From contig JAFAAN010000034.1 of the NCBI GenBank assembly GCA_023426545.1, positions 1 through 64,000 on the forward strand: 64,000 nucleotides of DNA. The letters are read 5' to 3'. The notes under the pieces were generated by a model. That model was not told the DNA's origin. It saw only the letters and a program-made list of their open reading frames with translations, and ran no database searches. The position numbers were made by a program, and so were the translations under genes. Below, in pieces: positions 40,635 through 52,895 of the stretch (positions within the stretch are counted from its first letter, which is position 1; each line of letters opens with the position of its first letter). The DNA is from Pseudomonadota bacterium. Lineage in GTDB: Bacteria > Myxococcota > Myxococcia > Myxococcales > Myxococcaceae.

Positions 40635-42610
40635 ATCCCACACTCGAGCTGCCCGCCGCGGAGGAGGCGCGTTACCTCACGCTCCAGGCGCTGGACCCCT
40701 GCGCCGCGGGTGTCCTGGAGATTCTCATCGTCGGCCTGCACGACGAGAGCTGGCGCGTGCGCCATGTCGCGGCAGAGGCCCTCCAGCGGATGCCCGCCTC
40801 GGCCGAGCTCGCGGCCCGGCTCATCTCCGTCCTCGGGGAGCGCGGGGAGACGGGCGCGCGCAACGCGGCGGCGGAGGCGCTCGCGGGGCTCGGCGGCGCC
40901 GCGCTGGGGCCGCTGGTGGACCTGCTGGCGCACCCGGACCCGGACCAGCGCAAGTTCGCCGCGGACATCCTCGGGCAGTTGGGACAGCGCGGCGCGGAGG
41001 CCCCGCTGGTGCGCGCGCTGGAGGACCCGGACCTCAACGTGCGCGTGTCCAGCGCGGAAGCCCTGGGCCGGATTGGCGGCGAGCAGGCCCGCCGGGCACT
41101 GGAGGCGCTGCTGGCGGACGCGGAGCCGTTGCTTCGCCTGTCCGCGCTGGAGGGGCTGACGTTGCTCCAGCACGCGGCGCCCCTGCGCGTGGTGCTGGCG
41201 CTGCTGGAGGACACACGATTGCAGCGCAGCGCCTACCGGATGCTGGGGCTCATCCCGGACGCCGAGGCCACCGCGCGCATCTGCCTGGGGCTGACGTCGG
41301 AGCTGCGCTCGGTGCGCGAGGCCGCGCTGTCCGCGCTGGGGACGCAGGCCTCGCGCGCGGAGGGAGCGCGGCGCGGTGCGCTTGAAGCGGTGGTGCGCCA
41401 GGTGCTGCCGCCGGTGCCCGCGCTGGGGCCGCGTCTCGCCGAGGCGCTGGAGTCGGAAGCGGTGATGGTGCGCGCGGGCGCGCTCGCGGTGGTGGCGGCG
41501 CTGGGCGATGCGGCCCTGGCCATGCCCGTGGCGGAGTGCGCGCGTGAGCCGCGGCTGATGCGCGAGGTGCTGCACACCCTGGACAGGCTAGGGCCCGCGG
41601 GGGGGCGTGAGCTGCTTCTCCGGCTTCCTGAGCTGTCACTGCCCGCGCGGGCCGCGGCGGCCGAGGCGCTGGTGGAGCTGGTGGATGCCTCGGCGGTGGC
41701 GGCGCTGTGCTCGCTGCTGGAGTGGATGGAGGGTGACCTTCGCGCGGTGGTGGTGCGCGCGCTGGGGCGCACGGGCTCGGCTGACGCCGTGCCTTCGCTG
41801 GTGGAGTTGCTGGAGGACCCATCCCTGGAGGGGGCCGTCATCCGCTCGCTGGCGGGGCTCGCGGAGGAATGCCGGGCGGAGGTGCTGGAGGCGCTGGAGG
41901 ACGCGGTGGCGCGAAGGACGACGCCCGCCACCGTGGTGGCCCTGGCGCGCGTGGGTGGCGTGCCGGCCCTGCCCCTACTGAAGCGGCTGGCGCGGGACGC
42001 GGAGCCGCAATGGCGCGCGGCGGCGGTGATGGCTGCCTGCGAGCTCGATGGGGAGGTGGGGCGGGAGCTGGTGCGCTCGGCGCTCGCGGACGAGTCCGTT
42101 CCGGTGCGCATCGCGGCGGCCCGGGCGATGGCGCGGCTGGGCGGCCCGGACGCGGGCGCGCTGCTGTCGCCCGCGCTGCGAGATGAGGACCCCGCCGTCC
42201 GGGGGGCCGCGGTGGATGCGGTGGGGGACTGCGGAGCGCTGGAGCGGGTTCCGGAGCTGGTGGACCTGACGCGGCACACGAATGGGGCGCTGGCGGTGGC
42301 GGCGGTGCGGGCCCTGGCGCGGCTGGGGGCGGCGGAGCCGGGCCTCCTGCGCGAGGCGGCGAGCCATCCCGACGTGGAGGTGGTGAAGGCGGCCCTGACG
42401 GCGGGCGCGGAGTCCAGGGAGGGCGTGGCGATGGCGCTTTCACTGCTGCGCCATCCGAGCTGGGACGTCCGGACCGCGGCGGCGCGGGTGCTGGGGAGCT
42501 CGGCGGGGCCGGACTGTCTGCCCGCCGCGCGCGAGGCGCTGGAGGCGGAGTCGGACGCCCTGGCGCTGCAAGCCCTCTCCGATGCCGTGAACCGCCTGCA
42601 GCGGCGCTGA
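40631..42610 (+). CDS. HEAT-repeat protein of the chemosensory cluster
   Basis: A 659-residue protein made almost wholly of HEAT/PBS-lyase-type helical repeats of about 31 residues. Examples are ARNAAAEALAGLGGAAL, VRVSSAEALGRIGGEQAR, VRIAAARAMARLGGPDAG and VRGAAVDAVGDCG. Around twenty repeats can be counted. No signal peptide or catalytic motif. It probably acts as a cytoplasmic scaffold. HEAT proteins accompany some M. xanthus chemosensory systems (Cpc7), so a signalling role is likely; the partner is unknown. Coupled to the membrane protein upstream. Confidence 0.88.
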   Translation: MNPTLELPAAEEARYLTLQALDPCAAGVLEILIVGLHDESWRVRHVAAEALQRMPASAELAARLISVLGERGETGARNAAAEALAGLGGAALGPLVDLLAHPDPDQRKFAADILGQLGQRGAEAPLVRALEDPDLNVRVSSAEALGRIGGEQARRALEALLADAEPLLRLSALEGLTLLQHAAPLRVVLALLEDTRLQRSAYRMLGLIPDAEATARICLGLTSELRSVREAALSALGTQASRAEGARRGALEAVVRQVLPPVPALGPRLAEALESEAVMVRAGALAVVAALGDAALAMPVAECAREPRLMREVLHTLDRLGPAGGRELLLRLPELSLPARAAAAEALVELVDASAVAALCSLLEWMEGDLRAVVVRALGRTGSADAVPSLVELLEDPSLEGAVIRSLAGLAEECRAEVLEALEDAVARRTTPATVVALARVGGVPALPLLKRLARDAEPQWRAAAVMAACELDGEVGRELVRSALADESVPVRIAAARAMARLGGPDAGALLSPALRDEDPAVRGAAVDAVGDCGALERVPELVDLTRHTNGALAVAAVRALARLGAAEPGLLREAASHPDVEVVKAALTAGAESREGVAMALSLLRHPSWDVRTAAARVLGSSAGPDCLPAAREALEAESDALALQALSDAVNRLQRR

Positions 42611-42619
42611 GAGGGCTCC

Positions 42620-43492
42620 ATGGCACGCTTCGACGACGGACGCCCGGAGATGTCGGCGGTGGAGTTCCGCCTCCTGAGAGACCATGTGTACGCGCACTGC
42701 GGCATCCTGGTGCACGAGGACATGAAGTTCGTGATGGAGCGCCGGCTGTGGCCCCGACTGGAGCTGCTGGGGCTGACGGACTACGGCGCCTACCACCGCT
42801 ACCTGCGCTACGACGCCAACCGGCACGCCGAGCTGGAGGCGGCCGTCGAGTCCCTCACCACCCATGAGACGTACTTCTTCCGCGAGCCCACCCAGCTCAA
42901 GGCCTTCACCGACGAGCTGCTGCCGGTGCTTGCACAGCGCAACGCGCGCCTGAAGCGGCTCCGGCTGTGGTCCGCGGGCTGTTCCTCCGGGGAGGAGGCC
43001 TACACGCTGGCCATGCTCCTCAAGGACAGCCGCCGCTTCGAGGATTGGGACGTGGAGGTGCTCGGCACGGACATCTCCCGGCGCGTGCTGGCCATGGCGC
43101 GGCGCGCGGAGTATGGGCCGTCCGCGCTGCGCGCCACGTCGCCGGAGCTGGTGGCGCGCCACTTCGTCCAGGTGGCCCAGAACCGGGTCCGCGTGCGCGA
43201 CGACGTGCGGGCCTGGGTGTCCTTCGGCCACCACAACCTGCTGGACGAGGTGGGCAGCCAGCTGGTGCCGCGCATGGACGTGGTGTTCTGCCGCAACGTG
43301 CTCATCTACTTCGACCTCGCGGCGCGCCGGAGGTTCCTGAGCATCGTCCGGGACCGGATGGTGCCTGGCGGCTACCTGCTGCTGGGACACTCCGAGAACC
43401 TCCTCAACCTGGGCGCGGACTTCGAGTTCGTTCACCTCCGGGGAGACCTGGTGTACCGGAGGCCCGAGCTGGACGACGGAGCCCGCCGATGA
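42620..43492 (+). CDS. cheR: Chemoreceptor methyltransferase CheR
   Basis: A 290-residue SAM-dependent methyltransferase of receptor glutamates. An N-terminal helical domain contains LTTHETYFFREPTQ; the SAM pocket is LWSAGCSSGEEAYTLAM (about 116-132), with VEVLGTDISRRVLAMAR and VFCRNVLIYFD. The C-terminus has GGYLLLGHSENL. It implies that methylatable receptors exist, although none is encoded in this cluster. The stop overlaps the cheB start (ATGA). Confidence 0.95.
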   Translation: MARFDDGRPEMSAVEFRLLRDHVYAHCGILVHEDMKFVMERRLWPRLELLGLTDYGAYHRYLRYDANRHAELEAAVESLTTHETYFFREPTQLKAFTDELLPVLAQRNARLKRLRLWSAGCSSGEEAYTLAMLLKDSRRFEDWDVEVLGTDISRRVLAMARRAEYGPSALRATSPELVARHFVQVAQNRVRVRDDVRAWVSFGHHNLLDEVGSQLVPRMDVVFCRNVLIYFDLAARRRFLSIVRDRMVPGGYLLLGHSENLLNLGADFEFVHLRGDLVYRRPELDDGARR

Positions 43493-44526
43493 GCACGAAG
43501 GACGTCATCTCCGCACTGGTCATCGATGACTCCGCGCACAACCGCCGCACCCTCTCCACGATGCTGGAGTCCGAGCAGGACGTGCGCGTGGTGGAGCGCG
43601 CGGTGGATGGCGAGGAGGGCCTGAAGAAGGTCGTCGAGCTGAAGCCCGACGTGGTGACGCTCGACCTGGAGATGCCGAAGCTCGGGGGCTACACGTTCCT
43701 CCGCCTGTTGATGCGCACGGCGCCCACGCCCGTCATCGTCATCTCCAGCTATTCGCACCGCTCGGACGTCTTCAAGGCCCTGGACCTGGGGGCCTTCGAC
43801 TTCATCGCGAAGCCGCAGCGCCCGACGTTCGAGGCGATGGAGGCGCTGCGGCGGGAACTGCTGGAGAAGGTGCGGGCGGCGCGGCACATGCGCCCGGGGC
43901 ACCGGCACGCGGCGCCGGGCGCACGGGCGATGGCGGTGGCGGGGGAGCCGCCCCTGGTGGTGGCGGTGGGCGCCTCGACGGGAGGACCGCCGGCCGTGCA
44001 GCGGGTGCTGGAGGGGCTGGCCGAGGAGCCCACGCCGTGCGTGCTGGTGTGTCAGCACATGCCGCCGCAGTTCACCCGGGCCTTCGCGGACCGGCTGGAC
44101 CGCATTGGCCCCTTCTCGGTGAAGGAGGCCAGGGACGGGGACGTGGTGCAGCCCGGGCATGTGTACATCGCTCCGGGAGGGCGCCACCTGGAGGTGTCGG
44201 AGCGCGGCTCGAAGCTGGAGCTTCACACGCCTCCGTCCACCCCCCTGGACAAGTACGCGCCCAGCGTGGACCGCCTCTTCAGCAGCGTGGCGCGGGTGCT
44301 GGGCCCCAAGGCCCTGGGCGTGGTGTTGACCGGCATGGGGGCGGATGGCGCGGCAGGGGCACGCGAGGTCCACCGCGCCGGGGGCGAGGTCTGGGCGCAG
44401 TCCGAGGAGACCTCGGTGGTGTTCGGCATGCCAGGAGAGGCCATTGCCACCGGGGCGGTGCAGCGCGTGATTCCCCTGGGAGACATCGGGGCGGCGCTCG
44501 CCACCCTGGCACGGCGGCGGCGCTGA
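43489..44526 (+). CDS. cheB: Chemoreceptor methylesterase CheB
   Basis: A 345-residue enzyme. The receiver has VIDDS and phosphoacceptor Asp59 in TLDLEMP. After a linker comes the esterase domain (about 155-342) with catalytic Ser163 in GASTGGP, His190 in CQHMP and Asp286 in GMGADGA. It removes methyl groups added by CheR and may deamidate receptor glutamines. Receiver-based activation by CheA closes the adaptation loop. Confidence 0.95.
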   Translation: MSTKDVISALVIDDSAHNRRTLSTMLESEQDVRVVERAVDGEEGLKKVVELKPDVVTLDLEMPKLGGYTFLRLLMRTAPTPVIVISSYSHRSDVFKALDLGAFDFIAKPQRPTFEAMEALRRELLEKVRAARHMRPGHRHAAPGARAMAVAGEPPLVVAVGASTGGPPAVQRVLEGLAEEPTPCVLVCQHMPPQFTRAFADRLDRIGPFSVKEARDGDVVQPGHVYIAPGGRHLEVSERGSKLELHTPPSTPLDKYAPSVDRLFSSVARVLGPKALGVVLTGMGADGAAGAREVHRAGGEVWAQSEETSVVFGMPGEAIATGAVQRVIPLGDIGAALATLARRRR

Positions 44527-44548
44527 TCCGCCAGGCGCGGCTCGCGGG

Positions 44549-44557
44549 TGCTAACCT
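44549..44557 (+). promoter_or_regulatory. Extended -10 motif TGC-TAACCT before cheY
   Basis: TGnTAnnnT form, 9 bases before the ATG of the last receiver gene, with no ribosome site between. Very similar to the elements at 36291 and 39131. Confidence 0.4.
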
Positions 44558-44566
44558 CCGCGGCCC

Positions 44567-44947
44567 ATGACGCAGCCGATTCGAGCCCTGGTGGTGGACG
44601 ACTCGCAGGCCATGCGGCGCAGCATCATGTACGCGCTGCAACGCCTCACGGGCGTGGTGTGCACCGAGGCGCAGGACGGCGCCGAGGGCTTGAAGAAGCT
44701 GACTCAGGCGCGCTTCGACCTGGTGCTCACGGACATCAACATGCCGTTGATGGATGGGCTCAAGCTCATCAGCCACATCCGGCAGACCCCCGAGCACCGG
44801 AGCGTGCCCATCATCGTCGTCACCACGGAGGGCGCTGCGGCGGACCGGGAGCGGGCGATGAAGCTGGGCGCGAGCGCGTACCTGGTGAAACCCGTGCAGG
44901 CGAAGGTCGTGCTGGATACCGTTCGGGACCTGCTGAAGCTGGATTGA
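44567..44947 (+). CDS. cheY: CheY-like response regulator (last gene of chemosensory cluster)
   Basis: A 126-residue receiver-only protein with VVDDS, phosphoacceptor Asp56 in VLTDINMP, Thr in VVTTEG and Lys in LVKPVQ. It is similar to the first receiver of the cluster (both have TDINMP and TTEG), so the system has two likely phosphate acceptors besides CheB. It could be an output or a phosphate sink. Confidence 0.93.
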   Translation: MTQPIRALVVDDSQAMRRSIMYALQRLTGVVCTEAQDGAEGLKKLTQARFDLVLTDINMPLMDGLKLISHIRQTPEHRSVPIIVVTTEGAAADRERAMKLGASAYLVKPVQAKVVLDTVRDLLKLD

Positions 44948-44963
44948 AGGCGAGCGCGCGCGA

Positions 44964-45713
44964 ATGGATTCCGTCCTGCGGGTGGAGGGCCTGGAGAAGA
45001 CCTACGGCGACGTGAAGGCCGTGCAGGGGCTCACCTTCGAGGTAGCTCCGGGGGAGGTCCTGGGCCTGGTGGGGCCCAACGGCGCGGGGAAGACGTCCAC
45101 GCTGCGGTGCCTGGCGGGAATCCTCCCACCCTCCGCGGGGCAGGTGTGGGTGGCGGGGCATGACCTGGCCCGGGCGCCGGTGGAAGCGAAGCGCGCGCTG
45201 GCCTTCCTTCCCGACGAGCCCCGCTTCTTCGAGTACCTCACGGTGTGGGAGCACCTGAACTTCACCGCGCGGCTCTATGGCGTGGAGGATTGGGAAGCGC
45301 GGGGCCGGGCGTTGCTGGAGGAGATGGAGCTGTCCGGCAAGGAGAAGTCCCTGCCGGGCGAGCTGTCGCGAGGCATGAAGCAGAAGCTGTCCATCGCGTG
45401 CGGCTTCCTGCACTCACCGAAGCTCATCCTGCTGGACGAGCCGCTCACCGGGTTGGACCCCATTGGCATCCGGCGGATGAAGGCGTCGCTGAAGCGCCGG
45501 GCGGAGGAGGGGGCGGCCCTGGTGCTGTCCTCGCACCTGTTGCCGCTGGTGGAGGAGCTGTGTCACCGGCTGCTCGTCATCGCGGGCGGCAAGGCCATGG
45601 CGTTGGGCAGCCTGGAGGACATCCGCGCGCGCCTGAGCGGCGCGGACGCGGCGCAGGCTTCGCTGGAGGAACTCTTCGTCCGCATCACCAGCGCGGGAGC
45701 GCAGCCGCCGTGA
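44964..45713 (+). CDS. ABC exporter ATP-binding protein
   Basis: A 249-residue ABC ATPase of the DRA/CcmA-like exporter type. Walker A is GPNGAGKT (37-44), the signature LSRGMKQKLSIA departs slightly from LSGGQ, Walker B is LILLDEPLTGLDP, and the switch His is in VLSSHLLP. The gene starts 16 bp after cheY, but functional linkage to chemosensing is doubtful. The stop overlaps the permease GTG. Substrate unknown; multidrug, lipid or peptide export are usual for the type. Confidence 0.92.
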   Translation: MDSVLRVEGLEKTYGDVKAVQGLTFEVAPGEVLGLVGPNGAGKTSTLRCLAGILPPSAGQVWVAGHDLARAPVEAKRALAFLPDEPRFFEYLTVWEHLNFTARLYGVEDWEARGRALLEEMELSGKEKSLPGELSRGMKQKLSIACGFLHSPKLILLDEPLTGLDPIGIRRMKASLKRRAEEGAALVLSSHLLPLVEELCHRLLVIAGGKAMALGSLEDIRARLSGADAAQASLEELFVRITSAGAQPP

Positions 45714-47440
45714 GCTTCCCTGGCGCGGTGGCGTTTCTCTGGGCGGCCTCCTGGCGCAACCGCGTCCGGCTGCAACTGAAGCGGCTGCGCAAGCCCCGGT
45801 ACCTGCTTGGCCTGCTGGTGGGCGCGGCCTACCTCTACTCCGTCTTCATCCGGCGCATGGACTTCCGGGGGCCAGCGGGCGGCATGTCCGAGGGCATGCG
45901 GCTGTTCGCCGAGCTGTCCCTCGTCGGCTCCGCGATGGGGACACTCTTCGCCGCCTGGGTGCTGGGCAGGGACCGTCCGTCGCTGACCTTCTCGGAGACG
46001 GAGGTCATCCAGCTCTTCCCGGCGCCCGTCGCGCGGAGGGCCCTGCTGCAATACAAGTTGGCGCGTGGGTTGATGGGCACGTCGCTGGGCGCCCTCTTCG
46101 CCACGTTGTTCCTCGGAAGGAGTCTCAGCCCGCATCCGGTCCTCTTCTTCGTGGGGGCCTGTCTGGCGCTGGGCACCCTCTACCTGCACTCGACGGCGGC
46201 GTCCTTCGTCCGCACGTGGCTCGCGGAGAGAGGGACCTGGGGGCGGGTGGTTCGCTGGGGAGCGGTGGCCGCGGTGCTGGGGCTCGCGGCGCTGGCGGGG
46301 CTCGGCTCGCTGCGCGAGCACCCCGTGCCGTTGGACCTCACGTCGGGACGTGCGTTGCGCGCGTGGTTGCAGTCGATGAGGGACTCGCCGGGCGTGGGGG
46401 CGGTGCTCTGGCCGGGCCGGCTGCTGGTGGCACCCGCGCTGGCGCGGAGCGTGCGCGAGTTCTTCATGGCCCTGCCGCCCGTGCTGGTGCTGCTGGCGGC
46501 GCACTACGTCTGGGTGTTGCTGGCGGAGGTGCCCTTCGAGGAGACGGCGGTCGCGCGCGCGGAGGCTCGCTCGCGGGAGCGCGTGCTGCGCGCCTCGGGA
46601 CGCATGACACGCGTGGGGGCGATGACGCTGAGCCGGCCTCCGTTCCGGCTGCTGGCGCGAGGTCGCCCCGAGGTGGCAATCCTCTGGAAGAACCTGATTG
46701 CCCGCAAGCGGCTGGGCGGCGGGTTCGCGGTGTTCCTCGTCTTCATCGTGCTGGGCGGCGCCATCGCGGCGGTGATGGGCGACACGCGCATGTTCACGGA
46801 CACGCGGCGGGTGCTCGGGCCGGTGGCCCTGACGCTGGCGGTGACGCTGACGGTGGTGGGGCCGAGCGCGTTCCGCATGGACCTGCGGATGGACCTGCCC
46901 AAGTTGGACCTGCTACGCGCGCTGCCGCTGACGGGACAGCAGGTGGTGCGTGCCCAACTGGCGGCCTCCGGGCTGGTCGTGGCCGCGTTCCAGCTCGCGC
47001 TGCTGGCGGTGGCGCTCCTCCTGGGGCCGGGGGTGGAGGCGTCCCGGCTGGGGGACTGGTGGTGGCCCGGAGGGCTCGCGCTGGCCCTCCTGCTGCCGGC
47101 CATCTCGCTCGCGGGGCTCTTCGTGCAGAACGCCGCGGTGGTGCTCTTCCCTGCGTGGGTGCCAGCGGACGTCGGGGAGCGCGCACGGGGGCTCGAAGCG
47201 ATGGGGCAGCGCCTGCTGGCGCTCGTGGGCACGCTGGTGGTGACGCTGGTGGGGCTGATGCCCGCGGGGCTGGTGGCGCTCGTGGTGGGTCTGCCGCTGT
47301 CGGCGTTCCTCGGCCCGTGGTCGCTGCCCGTGGCGGCCCTCGCCGCGGCGGGCGTACTGGTGGGAGAGGTGGCCCTGGGCGTCCTGGCGCTGGGCCGCGC
47401 CTTCGAGCGCCTGGACCTCTCCGAGGAGCGGCCCGCGTAG
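45710..47440 (+). CDS. ABC exporter membrane subunit
   Basis: A 576-residue membrane protein with about twelve helices in two halves. The cytoplasmic stretch FSETEVIQLFPAPVARRALLQYKL is typical of large 'putative ABC exporter' permeases, as is the repeated version FRMDLRMDLPKLDLLRALPL in the second half. The GTG at 45710 overlaps the ATPase stop. Together the two genes make a complete exporter with no periplasmic partner. Substrate unknown. Confidence 0.85.
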   Translation: MSFPGAVAFLWAASWRNRVRLQLKRLRKPRYLLGLLVGAAYLYSVFIRRMDFRGPAGGMSEGMRLFAELSLVGSAMGTLFAAWVLGRDRPSLTFSETEVIQLFPAPVARRALLQYKLARGLMGTSLGALFATLFLGRSLSPHPVLFFVGACLALGTLYLHSTAASFVRTWLAERGTWGRVVRWGAVAAVLGLAALAGLGSLREHPVPLDLTSGRALRAWLQSMRDSPGVGAVLWPGRLLVAPALARSVREFFMALPPVLVLLAAHYVWVLLAEVPFEETAVARAEARSRERVLRASGRMTRVGAMTLSRPPFRLLARGRPEVAILWKNLIARKRLGGGFAVFLVFIVLGGAIAAVMGDTRMFTDTRRVLGPVALTLAVTLTVVGPSAFRMDLRMDLPKLDLLRALPLTGQQVVRAQLAASGLVVAAFQLALLAVALLLGPGVEASRLGDWWWPGGLALALLLPAISLAGLFVQNAAVVLFPAWVPADVGERARGLEAMGQRLLALVGTLVVTLVGLMPAGLVALVVGLPLSAFLGPWSLPVAALAAAGVLVGEVALGVLALGRAFERLDLSEERPA

Positions 47441-47536
47441 GACGCCGCTCACGTTCGCTGCTGGACGCGCGAGCGCTTTGCGGTGGTGGGCCTCCGCGGC
47501 GGGGGGTATCCGGACCGCTTCTGGGAGGAGACCCGC

Positions 47537-48427
47537 ATGAAGGTTGGATTCATTGGCCTGGGAAACATGGGCCTGCCGATGGCGACGAGCCTGCTGTCGG
47601 CGGGACATGCGCTGACGGTGTGGAATCGCACGGAGTCCAAGGCCGCGCCGCTGAAGGAGCAAGGCGCGCGTGTCGTGCGCACGCCAGCGGAGGCGGCTCG
47701 CGGCGCGGACGTCGTGTTCAGCATGCTGGCGGACGATGCCGCCGTGTCCTCGGCGGTGTTCGGCCAGGACGGGCTCCTGGCGGGGCTGGCGCCCGGCGCC
47801 GTGCACGTGTCGTCGAGCACCATCTCCGTGGCCCTCTCCGAGAAGCTCGCGGAGGCGCACGCGGGCGCGGGGCATCGGTACGTCGCCGCGCCGGTGTTCG
47901 GCCGGCCCGCCGCCGCGGCGTCGAAGCAGCTCTGGGTGGTGGCCGCAGGACCGAAGCAGGACGTGGAGCGCTGCCGCCCGCTGCTGGAGGCCCTGGGGCG
48001 TGGGCTCACCGTGCTGGGGGAGAACGCCCCTGCGGCGAATGTCGTGAAGCTGTCGGGCAACTTCCTCATCGCCTCGATGATGGAGGCGCTGGCCGAGTCC
48101 TTCGCGCTGACCCGGAAGGCTGGCATCGAGCCCAGGGCGTTCCTGGACGTCTTCCAGTCCGTCTTCGCCCGCTCGCCCATCTTCGAGGGCTACGCGCAGC
48201 TCATCGCGGAGGAGAAGTACGCCCCCCCGGGCTTCAAGATGCGGCTGGGACTCAAGGACGTGGAGCTCGTCCTGGGCGCGGCCCGCGCCGCCGAGGTGCC
48301 CATGCCGCTGGCCAGCCTGGTGAAGGACCAGTTCCTGGGCGGCGTCGCGCAGGGGCACGGAGACCTGGACTGGTCCGCGCTGGGCGCGCTCGTCGCGGAG
48401 CGGGCCGGGTTGAAGCGGGGCAGCTGA
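47537..48427 (+). CDS. NAD(P)-dependent beta-hydroxyacid dehydrogenase
   Basis: A 296-residue oxidoreductase of the 3-hydroxyisobutyrate dehydrogenase/GLYR1 family. The Rossmann start is VGFIGLGNMGLPMA, with VWNRTESKAAPL; substrate loop SSTISVALSEKLAEA; catalytic Lys in NVVKLSGNFLIASMMEAL. The NRT after the second strand suggests a preference for NADP(H). Many relatives reduce succinic semialdehyde or glyoxylate; the exact substrate is open. GGGAGGAG precedes the ATG at 47537. Confidence 0.92.
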   Translation: MKVGFIGLGNMGLPMATSLLSAGHALTVWNRTESKAAPLKEQGARVVRTPAEAARGADVVFSMLADDAAVSSAVFGQDGLLAGLAPGAVHVSSSTISVALSEKLAEAHAGAGHRYVAAPVFGRPAAAASKQLWVVAAGPKQDVERCRPLLEALGRGLTVLGENAPAANVVKLSGNFLIASMMEALAESFALTRKAGIEPRAFLDVFQSVFARSPIFEGYAQLIAEEKYAPPGFKMRLGLKDVELVLGAARAAEVPMPLASLVKDQFLGGVAQGHGDLDWSALGALVAERAGLKRGS

Positions 48428-48446
48428 GCCGCTGATGCCGCGGAAA

Positions 48447-48483
48447 GCTCCAGGCGCACGCAGCGCCGCCGTGCACCTGGAGC
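48447..48483. terminator. Bidirectional terminator between dehydrogenase and SusD genes
   Basis: GCTCCAGGCGCACG pairs with CGTGCACCTGGAGC, 13 of 14 positions, around a 9-base loop. It lies in the short gap between convergent genes. Confidence 0.75.
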
Positions 48484-48503
48484 CTCCACTGCCTCGGCAG
48501 GGC

Positions 48504-49847
48504 CTACTTCCGGGCGTTCATCTCCGCCGCCGGGATGGGGAAGCGCTCGTGGGGCGCGAAGTCCGGGTCCAGCTCCCGGGGCAGCGTGTCGAGCCGCCCG
48601 TAGCGCCGCAGGTCCAGCCACCGGTGCCCGCCCTCGAACAGGAGCGAGTACCGCTTCTGCTTCAGCAGCTCGTCCAGGGCGTTCGTCTCGTCGATGTCGA
48701 GCCGCGGGGCCAGCCGGCCGGACGTGGTGCGGATGAAGTTGAGGTCGTCCGCGGCCGGTCCGAAGTTCCGCGCGCCGATGTTGGCCTCCGCGCGCAGGAG
48801 GATGAGCTCCTCGTTGCGGATGATGGGCACGGGCGCGTTGTTGGTGGTGTAGAGGCGGAAGCCCCACTGCGACGACAGCCTCCCGTCCGCGGCGCTGGCG
48901 GCCGCCGACAGCCGCACGAGCTTCCGGCCGACGCGGTCGTCCACCGTGCCGTCATCCTGGAGCTCCGCGTCGGTGACGATCGACGGGTGCGCGAAGATGT
49001 TGACGCTGATGAGGCCGTTGTCGGTGTCGCCGGAGTTGGTCCCGAAGGAGTGGTAGACGCCCAGGTCCATCGACGCGCTCGGGTTGAGGAAGGACTGGCT
49101 CAGGGCGGTGAGCGCCTCGGGGTAGAGGCCCCGGTAGACGGCCACCCGTCCGGCGAGCGCGCGGTTGAACTGCCGGAACGTCGCCGGCGTGTTGAAGCCG
49201 GCGAAGCCCGGGCTGAGCTGGAAGGCGAAGGCGTCGCCCGCGTTGCCCAGGTGCGCGTTCCCCTCATCGAGCAGCGCGGCGATGCGCTCCAGCACGGCGT
49301 CCTTGCCGACGATGGGGGCCAGCTCCCCAATGGGGAGGTTGACGTCGATGGGGGCCCCGTTGGAGTCGCGCGTGTTGACGACCACCAGGAAGTCCAGGGC
49401 CTGCATCGTCTTCGCGAAGCCGCGGATGCCCTCCTTCTCCGGGTCGGGCGTGTTGGGGACCTTGTTCAGGGCGTCCAGCAGCGCGTTGGCGTTGCGGATG
49501 TTCAGGTAGGGCGAGGTCCAGTGGTTGCCGCCGAAGGCCGGGCCGCCCGGGTCCAGGGTGGGGCCCAGCAGCTCCTCGACGGAGCGTGGGTCCGCGGGGT
49601 CGAAGACATACGCCTCGCGGCCGATGACGCCCAGCTGGGCCACGTAGCCGTTGAGGGCCGCGACGCCGGCGCGGTGGCCAACGAGCAGACCGGTGGTGGC
49701 GGTGAGCACCGCGGGGCGCGTGGGCCGCTCGCGGAAGTCATCGAGGCTGGGGTTGTTCAGGTCGGGGACGTCCATGGAGCCGCAGCCGCTCAGGCCCAGG
49801 ACGGTGCACAGCCCCACGAGTGCCTTCTTTGTCAGTTGAATGGTCAT
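48504..49847 (-). CDS. SusD/RagB-family nutrient-binding lipoprotein
   Basis: A 447-residue outer-membrane lipoprotein. The signal ends in the lipobox LSGC (Cys22), followed by the family start DVPDLNNPSLDDF. The TPR-like SusD fold is indicated by LLDALNKVPN, RALAGRVAVYRGLYPEAL, RNEELILLRAEANI and, near the end, LLFEGGHRWLDLRRYGRL. SusD lids bind glycans or peptides and pass them to SusC. It starts 3 bp after the SusC stop. Family at home in Bacteroidetes. Confidence 0.92.
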   Translation of the reverse strand: MTIQLTKKALVGLCTVLGLSGCGSMDVPDLNNPSLDDFRERPTRPAVLTATTGLLVGHRAGVAALNGYVAQLGVIGREAYVFDPADPRSVEELLGPTLDPGGPAFGGNHWTSPYLNIRNANALLDALNKVPNTPDPEKEGIRGFAKTMQALDFLVVVNTRDSNGAPIDVNLPIGELAPIVGKDAVLERIAALLDEGNAHLGNAGDAFAFQLSPGFAGFNTPATFRQFNRALAGRVAVYRGLYPEALTALSQSFLNPSASMDLGVYHSFGTNSGDTDNGLISVNIFAHPSIVTDAELQDDGTVDDRVGRKLVRLSAAASAADGRLSSQWGFRLYTTNNAPVPIIRNEELILLRAEANIGARNFGPAADDLNFIRTTSGRLAPRLDIDETNALDELLKQKRYSLLFEGGHRWLDLRRYGRLDTLPRELDPDFAPHERFPIPAAEMNARK

Positions 49848-49850
49848 GGC

Positions 49851-52895
<3,045 letters not shown>

